A DNA stretch of 17,959 bases from an uncultured Treponema sp. Lineage in GTDB: Bacteria; Spirochaetota; Spirochaetia; Treponematales; Treponemataceae. The notes under the pieces were generated by a model. The model was given only the letters and a program-made list of their open reading frames with translations, had not been told where the DNA came from and searched no databases. The stretch spans positions 1 through 17,959 of the forward strand of contig CAMOEE010000023.1 in NCBI GenBank assembly GCA_946611835.1, in the 5' to 3' direction. Positions 1 through 7,273 of the stretch are shown piece after piece. Numbering within the stretch: position 1 is the first letter of the stretch; each line of letters opens with the position of its first letter. The position numbers were made by a program, and so were the translations under genes.

Positions 1-1558
1 GTCCGAGCAAGCTCAGCCTTCTCCGCTCCGTTCGGGTATTTCCGCTACCCCCTCTACGGGGGACACCCCCGTAACGCCCCCGTCAGATGAGGACATCAAA
101 ATTGAATATCTTTACCTCGTTACTGAGTCGATTCCTGTCTTTAAGGAAATTGCTGCCAGTCTCATCGGACGAAAATATCTTACTGTGTGTGAATACAAAG
201 AGCCACAGGATGACTTTATGAAGCAGACGGTCGTAACTGAAGACGAAAAAGCCCACTGCTTCCGCCTCAATCTCACCGACAGGGGAACAATAAAGCAGGA
301 GCTTTTGCGCATGGGCTGGCCTGTAAAGGACGATGTTCCCATGATTGACGGTGAGCCCCTGGAAATCAACCTTCGCCAGAAAACTCTTTCCGGCCGTGAT
401 TTTGTCCTCCGCCAGTACCAGAAAGAGGCCGCCCAGGCTATTGTCGGCGACAAGGGACCCGGAACAGGATTCGGAACAATCGTTCTTCCCTGTGGAGCCG
501 GAAAAACTATCGTCGGCATGACGGTCATGGATTTGCTCAAAACCAGCACCCTTATTGTCACGACCAACATTTCGGCCGTTCATCAGTGGATTGATGAGCT
601 TGTCGACAAAACAAACCTCACCAGAGATGACATCGCCGAGTACACAGGCGAGAACAAGACGATAAAGCCTGTCACTGTGGCCACCTACCAGATTCTCACA
701 TGGCGGCCCGAAAAGGACGGACCTTACCCGCATTTCTCTCTTTTCAGAAAGCGAAACTGGGGTCTTATTGTTTACGACGAGGTTCACACTCTTCCGGCCC
801 CTGTTTTCCGTGTCGCCGCCGAGATTCAGGCAATTCGCCGGGTCGGCCTTACGGCAACTCTTGTCCGCGAAGACGGCTGTGAAGGTCATGTCTTTTCTCT
901 CGTCGGCCCAAAACGCTACGATGTCCCCTGGAAGGATTTGGAAAGCTCAGGCTTTATCGCCACGGCAGAGTGCATTGAAGTCCGCATTGACCTTGGCGAA
1001 GAAAAAGAAATCGAATATGCCGTCTCTGATTTACGAAAAAAACACAGGATTGCAAGCGAAAACCCCAAAAAGCCTGAATTCGTCAAAACTCTAGTCGAAA
1101 AATCTCCCAATGATAAGATTCTCGTTATCGGTCAGTATCTGAGTCAGCTGGACGAGCTTTCAAAAATGCTTGGCTGCCCCATTATCACAGGAAAAACCCC
1201 AAACGAAGAGCGGGACAAAATCTACGCCGACTTCAGGAGCGGGGCAATCCGTGTCCTTGTCGTCAGCAAAGTCGCAAATTTCGCAATTGACTTGCCGGAT
1301 GCCAGCATGGCTATTCAGGTTAGCGGCACTTTCGGAAGCCGTCAGGAAGAGGCACAGCGGCTTGGCCGAATTTTGCGGCCAAAAGAACGCAAGTCACGCT
1401 TTTTCACTCTGATTACCCGGAACACCGTGGAAGAAGAATTCGGCTCGAACAGGCAGAAATTCCTGGCAGAGCAGGGCTACCAGTACAAGCTTATCCGCTG
1501 CAAGGAAGCTGGTGAACTGGGCGAGCTTCTTGACGGCGAGACTTTGTGCCTGAGGTAG
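1..1558 (+). CDS. XPB/ERCC3-like DNA repair helicase (5' end outside window)
   Basis: Superfamily 2 DNA helicase of the bacterial XPB (Ssl2/ERCC3) type, expected to unwind DNA with ATP in repair. The frame is open from base 2 to a TAG at 1556-1558 (about 518 codons visible). It shows Walker A CGAGKT (from about 491), a DEVH box (about 776-787), GLTATL (motif III) and QRLGRILRP (motif VI, about 1357-1383). The segment DRGTIKQELLRMGWPVKDD is in the region where XPB proteins carry the domain ahead of the motor. A GTG at 185 could be taken as the start, but residues before it (EYLYLVTESIPVFKEIAAS) look like genuine protein, and no ATG, GTG or TTG codon occurs in frame between 2 and 184, so translation must begin upstream of the window. 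Codons at about 11-82 encode a Ser/Pro/Thr-rich linker made of repeat DNA. It converges on murJ with 7 bp between stops. Confidence 0.9.
   Translation, partial: SEQAQPSPLRSGISATPSTGDTPVTPPSDEDIKIEYLYLVTESIPVFKEIAASLIGRKYLTVCEYKEPQDDFMKQTVVTEDEKAHCFRLNLTDRGTIKQELLRMGWPVKDDVPMIDGEPLEINLRQKTLSGRDFVLRQYQKEAAQAIVGDKGPGTGFGTIVLPCGAGKTIVGMTVMDLLKTSTLIVTTNISAVHQWIDELVDKTNLTRDDIAEYTGENKTIKPVTVATYQILTWRPEKDGPYPHFSLFRKRNWGLIVYDEVHTLPAPVFRVAAEIQAIRRVGLTATLVREDGCEGHVFSLVGPKRYDVPWKDLESSGFIATAECIEVRIDLGEEKEIEYAVSDLRKKHRIASENPKKPEFVKTLVEKSPNDKILVIGQYLSQLDELSKMLGCPIITGKTPNEERDKIYADFRSGAIRVLVVSKVANFAIDLPDASMAIQVSGTFGSRQEEAQRLGRILRPKERKSRFFTLITRNTVEEEFGSNRQKFLAEQGYQYKLIRCKEAGELGELLDGETLCLR
11..82. repeat. Intergenic-type repeat modules embedded in the helicase frame
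   Basis: Two modules recur in the gap at 7131-7273. Module 1 at 11-25 is GCTCAGCCTTCTCCG, which matches the reverse complement of 7185-7199 at 14 of 15 bases. Module 2 (47-81) contains an inverted repeat with arms TACGGGGG (55-62) and CCCCCGTA (66-73) around ACA. Its counterpart is at 7234-7269. Here the DNA is translated in frame as a Pro/Ser/Thr-rich stretch of the helicase. Confidence 0.6.
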
Positions 1559-1565
1559 CAAAAAA

Positions 1566-3194
1566 CTATCTTCTCCTGATTTTCTTAACAATCACCTTTA
1601 CAATCTCGTCTTTCGTAATCACAAGAAGAGCGATGCCGGCTACTCCATAGCAAATCGCCGTGATTGCGAAAGGAAGACCGAAGCCAATCAGGCGGCCGTG
1701 GCCTTCAAAAACTGGCAGGAGAGCCTTTCTCACAAAAAAAGCCGGAATGCAGGCAAGAATCGAAAGAAGAACCAGCTTGAGGGCATAGAAAATCGTTCCC
1801 AGGGTGACAGCCTTCACATCAAGGTTTTGATTTTTCTTCAAGAAAATAAAAAGAGCGACTGTGTTCGTGAAGCTTGCGATTGAAAGAGCCAGGGCGATTC
1901 CCGCTCCAGTTCCGTCGTTGTGCAAAAGGACCACCGCAAGGGCCAGCGCAATGTTAACCGCAAAACCGATGATTCCTGCGACGGTGGGCGATTTTGTGTT
2001 TCCCTGGGCATAGAAAGCCGGCGAGATGATTCGGTTAAGGGCAATAAAGAAAAGACCCGCAATGTGCATCCTGAATGCGACCAGGGTCAGGCGGACAGAT
2101 TCATCAGTGAATTTTTTTGATTTATAAACCAGAGAGATGATTTCCTGACCGCACAAAAGACTCAGGAATGTAATCGGAATCGAAATTAAAGCCATGATTT
2201 TTGCCGCCTGAACGAGCATCTCGTTGAAATCTGACCAGAGCTCTTTTTTTGCAAGTCCGCTCAAGTCAGGCAGGATTACCGTTCCGATAGAGACTGCGAA
2301 AATTCCCAGAATAAGTTCCTGCAGCCTGAGTGAATACTGGAGCGAGGAGACGATTCCTGTTCCGGCCTTGCCTGCCAGGGCTGTGGAGACGACATCATTG
2401 AGCTGGTAGGCCGCCATTCCGATAATCGTAGGGACAATCAGCTTCATCACGCGGCGTGTTCCGGGATTTGTGAAAGCTTTGCGCAAAGTCGTAAAATGAA
2501 ATGTCCAGCCGGTTTTGAGAACGAAGGGAAGCTGAAAGAGAGCCTGAATACAGCCGCCTGAAATTACGCCGATGGACATTGCCCGGGCCGCCATTTGTGC
2601 TCTGAATTCAGAATCCCCGATGTTTTTTGTGAGAAGCGGCGTGAGAATGTAAGTCGCGGCAATCACGACCGTGTTGAAGAGAACAGGTGTGAAGCCTGAC
2701 GGTGAAAAAATCTTGACTCCGTTAAGAATTCCCTGAAAAAAGGCAGCTATTGAAATCACCACGAGATATGGAAACATGATTCTTGTGAGAATCGAAGTTT
2801 CGGAAAGAAGGGCCTTGTCGCTGTTATCCAAAAAAATGCGTACTATGAGGGGGGTGAGAAGAATTCCCAGGAGAACGACGCAGGTGGTTAAAAAAGTAAT
2901 CAGCGTTAAGGTTGCGCTCAGAAAATCACGGATGGTCTGCCTGCCCTCGCTTGACTCACTGTCCTCGAGGTAGCCTTTGAAAGTCGGAATAAAAGCCACG
3001 GAAATTGCGTTCTCGGCAAAAAGACGGCGGAGAAGGTTGGGAATCATAAAGGCGATTCCGAATGCGTCTGCATATTTTGAGGTTCCTAAAAATGCTGCTT
3101 TTGTCATTTCCCGGACAAGACCCAGGATTCGTGAGCATAGCGTAAAAAATGAAAGCGAAAGCCCCGCCGAAAGGAGCGATTTTGTTTTTGACAT
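1566..3194 (-). CDS. murJ: MurJ (MviN) lipid II flippase
   Basis: Inner-membrane flippase of the MOP/MviN family that moves lipid II across the cytoplasmic membrane for peptidoglycan synthesis. The 542-aa product has many hydrophobic segments along its whole length, consistent with the 14 helices of the family. Near the N-terminus it shows the family signature SRILGLVRE followed by ADAFGIAFMIPNLLRRLFAE, with the conserved arginines expected in the central cavity. The C-terminus is basic (KKIRRR). The ATG at 3194 is the natural start because the signature begins about 20 residues later. No Shine-Dalgarno is visible, but a TATAAT box ends 6 nt before the ATG, so the mRNA may be leaderless. It is divergent from pepF (45-bp gap) and convergent with the helicase gene. 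Confidence 0.96.
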   Translation of the reverse strand: MSKTKSLLSAGLSLSFFTLCSRILGLVREMTKAAFLGTSKYADAFGIAFMIPNLLRRLFAENAISVAFIPTFKGYLEDSESSEGRQTIRDFLSATLTLITFLTTCVVLLGILLTPLIVRIFLDNSDKALLSETSILTRIMFPYLVVISIAAFFQGILNGVKIFSPSGFTPVLFNTVVIAATYILTPLLTKNIGDSEFRAQMAARAMSIGVISGGCIQALFQLPFVLKTGWTFHFTTLRKAFTNPGTRRVMKLIVPTIIGMAAYQLNDVVSTALAGKAGTGIVSSLQYSLRLQELILGIFAVSIGTVILPDLSGLAKKELWSDFNEMLVQAAKIMALISIPITFLSLLCGQEIISLVYKSKKFTDESVRLTLVAFRMHIAGLFFIALNRIISPAFYAQGNTKSPTVAGIIGFAVNIALALAVVLLHNDGTGAGIALALSIASFTNTVALFIFLKKNQNLDVKAVTLGTIFYALKLVLLSILACIPAFFVRKALLPVFEGHGRLIGFGLPFAITAICYGVAGIALLVITKDEIVKVIVKKIRRR

Positions 3195-3200
3195 GAGGCT

Positions 3201-3206
3201 ATTATA
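3201..3206 (-). promoter_or_regulatory. -10 box of murJ, leaderless configuration
   Basis: On the minus strand a perfect TATAAT is followed by AGCCTC and then the murJ ATG. A start point 6-7 nt downstream of the -10 would fall on the ATG itself. The expected -35 position (3224-3229) is poor and overlaps the pepF -10. Confidence 0.6.
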
Positions 3207-3227
3207 GCGATTTGTTTTGGATTATGG

Positions 3228-3233
3228 TAGAAT
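3228..3233 (+). promoter_or_regulatory. Extended -10 box of pepF, leaderless configuration
   Basis: TAGAAT preceded by TGG (extended -10, TGN) is followed by GAGCCC and the pepF ATG at 3240. The 6-nt spacing is the same as for murJ. The GAG just upstream of the ATG is too short and too close to be a convincing Shine-Dalgarno. Confidence 0.55.
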
Positions 3234-3239
3234 GAGCCC

Positions 3240-5030
3240 ATGGCAAATACAATTCCTACACGCGACCAGGTTCCAGCAAGTGACAAATGGGACTTATCTA
3301 CCTTATATAAATCTGACGAAGACTGGGAAAAAGCTCTTTCTTCAATCAAAACGCTCGCAGAAAAAGTTCTTGCTTTTAAGGGCAGACTGGGCGAGTCTTC
3401 TGACTCACTTTTGGGCTGCCTTAAGGCCAACGAAGCCCTTGAAAAGGTGATTGAGACTGTCTACAACTACGCTTCCCTCCAGCACACAGCCGATGAAAGT
3501 GATGCCGCTTCTCAGGACAGGGAAGGCCGGGCTATGATGGCTTATTCAGAGGCCGAAAGCGCGACTTCTTTCTTTTCGCCGGAGCTTATGGCAATCCCTG
3601 ACGAAAAACTCTCTTCATGGATGAATCTCCCGGAATTCGCAGACTACAAAATCTTCCTTCAAAAAGAGCTTCATCACAAGCCCTATATTCTGAGCGAAAA
3701 AGAAGAGCGAATCCTTTCCTTGCAGGCCGAAAGTTCTGAGACGGCACAAAAGACATTCTCTTTGCTCACAAATGTTGACCTTCACTTTGAAAGCGTTAAG
3801 TCTAATGGCGAGGAAAAACCCCTCACTCAGAGCACTTTCTCAACCTTCCTTCATAATCCTGACAGGGCCGTCCGGGAACAGGCTTACAAGAATTTCTACA
3901 AAGCTTTCGTTCAGCACGAGAACACGATTGCTTCTCTTTATGCGGGCAGCGTCAATCAGGATGTTTTTGCCGCCCGTGCCCGTGGCTACAAATCTTCCCT
4001 CGAAGCAGCCCTTTACTCAAACAAGGTTCCGGAGAGCGTTTACCGGAACCTTATCGACACTGTTCACAAGAATCTTCCGACCTTGCACAAGTATTATTCA
4101 CTCCGAAAAAAGATTCTGGGCGTGAGCGAGCTCAGGCACTACGATGTCTATGTTCCTCTGGTAAAGAATGTGGAGACAAAAACAAGCTATGATGAGGCTG
4201 TTGAAATCTGCCGCAATGCGCTTTCACCGCTGGGGAAATCTTACACCGACATCCTTTGTGGCGGCCTTAAAGGAGGCTGGGTTGACCGCTATGAGAACAA
4301 GGGCAAAAGGAGCGGGGCTTTTTCTTCCGGGGCATACACAGGCTACCCCTACATTCTCCTCAACTACAAGGATGATGTAATCCGTGATGTCTTCACTATG
4401 GCCCACGAGGGCGGTCACTCAATGCATTCCTATTATTCAAAGACCAGCAATCCCTTCATGTGCTACGACTACACGATTTTTGAGGCCGAGGTTGCTTCAA
4501 CCTTCAATGAGGAACTAGTCTTCGAATACTTGTTAAAAGAAGCAAAAACAGCTGACATGAAGGCTTATCTCCTTTCAATGCGGGCTGATGACATTCTTGC
4601 GACCCTTCACCGCCAGACCATGTTCGCCGAATTTGAGCTTAAGACACATGAACTTGTCGAAAACGGAACTCCCCTTTCGGCTTCTGTCCTGCGAAAAACT
4701 TATCGGGAGCTTCTGGAGCAATATTTTGGCCCTGAAATGCACTTCGAGCCGGAATCTGACATGGAAGGCCTTAGAATCCCGCACTTCTACAACGCATTCT
4801 ATGTCTACAAGTATGCAACAGGAATTTCAGCGGCTCTTGCCCTGGCCAAACGAGTCACACAGGGTGGGGAAAAAGAGAGGGAGGACTACTTTAAGTTCCT
4901 GAAGAGCGGTGGAAGCCGTTACCCAATCGAAAGCCTCAAAGTCGCCGGAGTGGATATGAGTTCAAGCGAGCCAATCCAGGCTGCGTTAGACACTTTTGCA
5001 GAACTTGTGGCGGAATTGGAAAAAATCTAA
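3240..5030 (+). CDS. pepF: Oligoendopeptidase F (M3B zinc metallopeptidase)
   Basis: Cytoplasmic zinc endopeptidase that cleaves short peptides, family M3B. The 596-aa length fits the usual size of about 600 aa. The N-terminal part is the helical M3B domain. The catalytic motif HEGGH lies at residues 389-393 in the context FTMAHEGGHSMHSYYS, and the third zinc ligand is expected in FEAEVASTFNE (E415 or E417). The C-terminal part keeps the family pattern HFYNAFYVYKYATGISAA. The ATG at 3240 follows a -10 box at 6 nt spacing, with no clear Shine-Dalgarno. It diverges from murJ and is followed by a terminator-like hairpin, so it is probably monocistronic. Confidence 0.95.
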   Translation: MANTIPTRDQVPASDKWDLSTLYKSDEDWEKALSSIKTLAEKVLAFKGRLGESSDSLLGCLKANEALEKVIETVYNYASLQHTADESDAASQDREGRAMMAYSEAESATSFFSPELMAIPDEKLSSWMNLPEFADYKIFLQKELHHKPYILSEKEERILSLQAESSETAQKTFSLLTNVDLHFESVKSNGEEKPLTQSTFSTFLHNPDRAVREQAYKNFYKAFVQHENTIASLYAGSVNQDVFAARARGYKSSLEAALYSNKVPESVYRNLIDTVHKNLPTLHKYYSLRKKILGVSELRHYDVYVPLVKNVETKTSYDEAVEICRNALSPLGKSYTDILCGGLKGGWVDRYENKGKRSGAFSSGAYTGYPYILLNYKDDVIRDVFTMAHEGGHSMHSYYSKTSNPFMCYDYTIFEAEVASTFNEELVFEYLLKEAKTADMKAYLLSMRADDILATLHRQTMFAEFELKTHELVENGTPLSASVLRKTYRELLEQYFGPEMHFEPESDMEGLRIPHFYNAFYVYKYATGISAALALAKRVTQGGEKEREDYFKFLKSGGSRYPIESLKVAGVDMSSSEPIQAALDTFAELVAELEKI

Positions 5031-5035
5031 AAGGG

Positions 5036-5100
5036 AAGCGGAAAACTGGAACTTGCTGACGATGGTTTTCCGCTTTCAGTTTTCCACTTTCCACTTTTTT
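5036..5100 (+). terminator. Probable intrinsic terminator of pepF
   Basis: The arm AAGCGGAAAAC (5036-5046) pairs perfectly with GTTTTCCGCTT (5065-5075) six bases after the pepF stop, and a T-rich tract ends in six T at 5095-5100. The distance from stem to T run is longer than standard. A competing pairing, GGAAAACTG (5040-5048) with CAGTTTTCC (5077-5085), also exists. Confidence 0.45.
5065..5098 (-). repeat. GGAAAAC/TGAAAG repeat copy, intergenic
   Basis: Read on the minus strand this stretch contains GGAAAACTGAAAG followed by CGGAAAAC, the same words that build the tandem array at 9364-9449 on the + strand. It doubles as the 3' arm and tail of the pepF terminator. Confidence 0.5.
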
Positions 5101-5133
5101 AAACTTTTTCGTGAATTCTGCCGATACTTGTGT

Positions 5134-5139
5134 TAGAAT
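5134..5139 (+). promoter_or_regulatory. Extended -10 promoter of the deaminase pair
   Basis: TAGAAT preceded by TGT forms an extended -10. Unlike murJ and pepF, this promoter leaves a leader of about 20 nt carrying an AGAGG ribosome site (5157-5161) 5 nt before the ATG. No good -35 is visible. Confidence 0.5.
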
Positions 5140-5166
5140 ATTGTATATGTTTAAAAAGAGGCGGTC

Positions 5167-6180
5167 ATGAATAAATCTGAGTTTTACGAATTTTTCAAGA
5201 AAGTACCAAAGGCTGAGCTTCATATTCATATCGAAGCCGTCATGAGCCGCGACACAATCAAAAAACTCTACCTCAAAAAGAACGGAGTTGAATTTTCTGA
5301 CTCAGAGATTAAAAAACTTTTTTCTTATTCTGACCTCAATGGATTTATCGCCGCCTTCCTCAAAGTTCAGGATTTATTCACTTCCGTCTCTGATTTCGAC
5401 CTCATTTTTGACGACCTTAAGAACTACCTCCTGCGCAACGGTGTCACTCACTGCGAGGCATTCTTTGCTCCGTCGGCCTTTATAAAAAAAGGCTTCGACT
5501 ACGGCGAGATGACGAAAAATTTCGAGAAAAACCTCAAAAAAATCAAAAAAGAGACCGGAATCACGGTCTGGCTTTTGGGCGATGTTTCCCGCACTTTCGG
5601 CCTGGAGAATGCCGAGAACAATTACAAAATGTTCAAAGAGCATCCCTTTGAGGGCTTCATCGGAATCGGTTTGGGAGGGGCTGAGTCAAAAGGCCCTTCA
5701 AAGGACTTCGGACCTGTCTTTGAAAAGGCACTTGCCGACAATTACCATGCCGTTGCCCATGCTGGTGAGGATGTGGGGCCTGAGTCAATCTGGGATGCCC
5801 TTAAAATCTGTCATGCCCAGCGAATCGGACACGGAATCACATCGGTTCAGGATTCCGACCTTGTCAAATACATCAGTGAAAACAAAATCCCGGTTGAAGT
5901 CTGCCCGACCAGCAATGTCTTCACAAAAAAATATGTCAAGAAAATGGCTGAGCATCCTGTCCGGGAAATGTTTGACAAGGGAATTCCGGTTACAATCGCA
6001 ACCGACGACCCGATTTTCTTCGGTGCCGAGCTTCTGGACGAATACTGGAACCTCTACTCAAAACTTCACTTCTCAAAGGCCGAACTCAAAAAAATCATCA
6101 TCAACAGCTTCGACGATTCCTTCCTTAGCGACAGCGAAAAAGCCAAATTCAAGAATCTCGTAGAAGTAAACTGGAAGTAA
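5167..6180 (+). CDS. add: Adenosine deaminase
   Basis: Metal-dependent hydrolase that deaminates adenosine (or a related purine) in cytoplasmic purine salvage. The 337-aa protein has the complete family active site: H19-x-H21 in PKAELHIHIEA, H198-A-G-E201, H222 in RIGHG, and D280-D281 in TDDP. One deviation is Ala where the usual HxHxEG motif has Gly, which may alter substrate fit, so adenine or another purine cannot be excluded. The ATG at 5167 has an AGAGG site 5 nt upstream. The stop is 2 nt before the next gene, which encodes a same-fold paralog, and the two appear co-transcribed. Confidence 0.9.
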   Translation: MNKSEFYEFFKKVPKAELHIHIEAVMSRDTIKKLYLKKNGVEFSDSEIKKLFSYSDLNGFIAAFLKVQDLFTSVSDFDLIFDDLKNYLLRNGVTHCEAFFAPSAFIKKGFDYGEMTKNFEKNLKKIKKETGITVWLLGDVSRTFGLENAENNYKMFKEHPFEGFIGIGLGGAESKGPSKDFGPVFEKALADNYHAVAHAGEDVGPESIWDALKICHAQRIGHGITSVQDSDLVKYISENKIPVEVCPTSNVFTKKYVKKMAEHPVREMFDKGIPVTIATDDPIFFGAELLDEYWNLYSKLHFSKAELKKIIINSFDDSFLSDSEKAKFKNLVEVNWK

Positions 6181-6182
6181 AC

Positions 6183-7130
6183 TTGGCCGCAATTTCTGAT
6201 TTTCTTAAAATTCCAAAAATCGACTCCTGCAAGCACCTTTCTTCCGGCATGAAATATGATTCTTTCACCCAGTGGGCCGGATTTTTGCTTCCCGGTTATG
6301 ACGAACTAAAGAGCCGCCCGGCTGGTTCCGTGCAGGATCTGGCAATCCGAAAAGACTTCAATCTTTACACGCAGACAAGAATTTCTTCTGCCCATGACAT
6401 CCTTCTTTTGTTTTGCCATGCAGTTTCAGAAAGCATATCCGATGGAATCAAGCTTTTGAATGGAACGGTCAATGTGGATTTCCTTTCAAAATGCAAAAAT
6501 GCTACGGAATTCCTTGATGTGGTAAAAAAGATTTGCGAAAAATATGCCGACAAAATCACAGTCCGGCCATTTTTGGGAATTGATACCAGCAATGAGAACA
6601 ATCTTCCGCTCGCTGAAATGCTTTTGGAAAGCGGTCTTTTTGGCGGAATTGAGCTTTACGGAACAAAATTTATCGAAATGCCCGAAAAATTCCTGTCACT
6701 GTTCAGGACTTCACGCCGCATGAACATCGATTCGAGAATTTGCTGCCTTGGCTTTCATTTTATAAAGTCCCGTGAGGAAATCTTTGAAATCCTCGACAAC
6801 TTAAAGCCGACCCTGCTTTTAAACCCGAATATGGCGGTCAATAACGAGAGCCTTGGAATAATCAAAAACTCAAAGCTCTCTCCTGAAATCGTCGCATTCG
6901 GAAAAAATACAGGAATAAAAGTTGAATTCAGCCCGGCACCAGGACTTTCGGGCAACAAGGACAGAGAAAAGAATCTGGTCATCCGTGATTTTGCAGAAAA
7001 TGGAATCCCGCTGAAACTTTGCACCGAGGACCCCCTGCATCTGGGCAAGTCAATCTCCGAGTTTGCCTCTGACCTCTGTAACGAGGGCGTCTTCAGCGTG
7101 GAAGAAATAGGGACGATTTTAAAAATATAG
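6183..7130 (+). CDS. Degenerate adenosine-deaminase-like protein (probable pseudoenzyme)
   Basis: 315-aa protein of unknown role, best seen as a divergent tandem copy of the preceding deaminase. Landmarks align in order. PKIDSCKHLSS corresponds to PKAELHIHIEA, so the first metal His is Cys16 while His18 is kept. The HAGE region becomes CCLGFHF, RIGHG becomes LLLNPN, EVCPTSN becomes EFSPAPG, and TDDPIFFG becomes TEDPLHLG (E282, D283). Four of the expected catalytic or metal positions are therefore changed, and deaminase activity is unlikely. The start is a TTG at 6183 with GGAAG 5 nt upstream. The next in-frame ATG (6249) would remove the conserved first motif. It begins 2 nt after the add stop. 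The frame is intact, so the gene is probably maintained. Paralogy is inferred by eye. Confidence 0.7.
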   Translation: MAAISDFLKIPKIDSCKHLSSGMKYDSFTQWAGFLLPGYDELKSRPAGSVQDLAIRKDFNLYTQTRISSAHDILLLFCHAVSESISDGIKLLNGTVNVDFLSKCKNATEFLDVVKKICEKYADKITVRPFLGIDTSNENNLPLAEMLLESGLFGGIELYGTKFIEMPEKFLSLFRTSRRMNIDSRICCLGFHFIKSREEIFEILDNLKPTLLLNPNMAVNNESLGIIKNSKLSPEIVAFGKNTGIKVEFSPAPGLSGNKDREKNLVIRDFAENGIPLKLCTEDPLHLGKSISEFASDLCNEGVFSVEEIGTILKI

Positions 7131-7273
7131 GGAGCCGGTCGCCGAAGGCGAAGAAACTCACGAGGTGAGTTTCTAGGCGAGTCTCGGTGAAGGCTGAGCC
7201 TGAACCGCGCGTCGCACGCCAGCGTAGCGCCACACCCCCTTCTACAGGGGCTTTGCCCCCGTACCCCCACAGC
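7131..7273. repeat. Inverted-repeat-rich intergenic element between convergent genes
   Basis: This 143-bp gap holds several palindromic modules. TCGCC and GGCGA flank GAA (7139-7151). Perfect 10-bp arms AGAAACTCAC (7152-7161) and GTGAGTTTCT (7165-7174) flank GAG. A third pair is TACAGGGGC (7243-7251) with GCCCCCGTA (7255-7263) around TTT, with one mismatch. Two modules recur in the helicase gene at 11-82. It sits between two converging 3' ends and may act in termination, but no T run follows the stems. Confidence 0.65.

Noticed and set aside
185..187. GTG at 185 as start of the helicase
   Set aside because: Protein-like in-frame sequence continues upstream to the window edge with no other start codon, and no ribosome site precedes the GTG.
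83..889. 268-codon open frame on the minus strand opposite the helicase gene
   Set aside because: It lies wholly opposite a helicase with clear SF2 motifs, has no recognisable domain, and its content reads as an antisense translation.
1559..1565. Shared terminator between the helicase gene and murJ
   Set aside because: Only 7 bp separate the stops and no hairpin with T run was seen.
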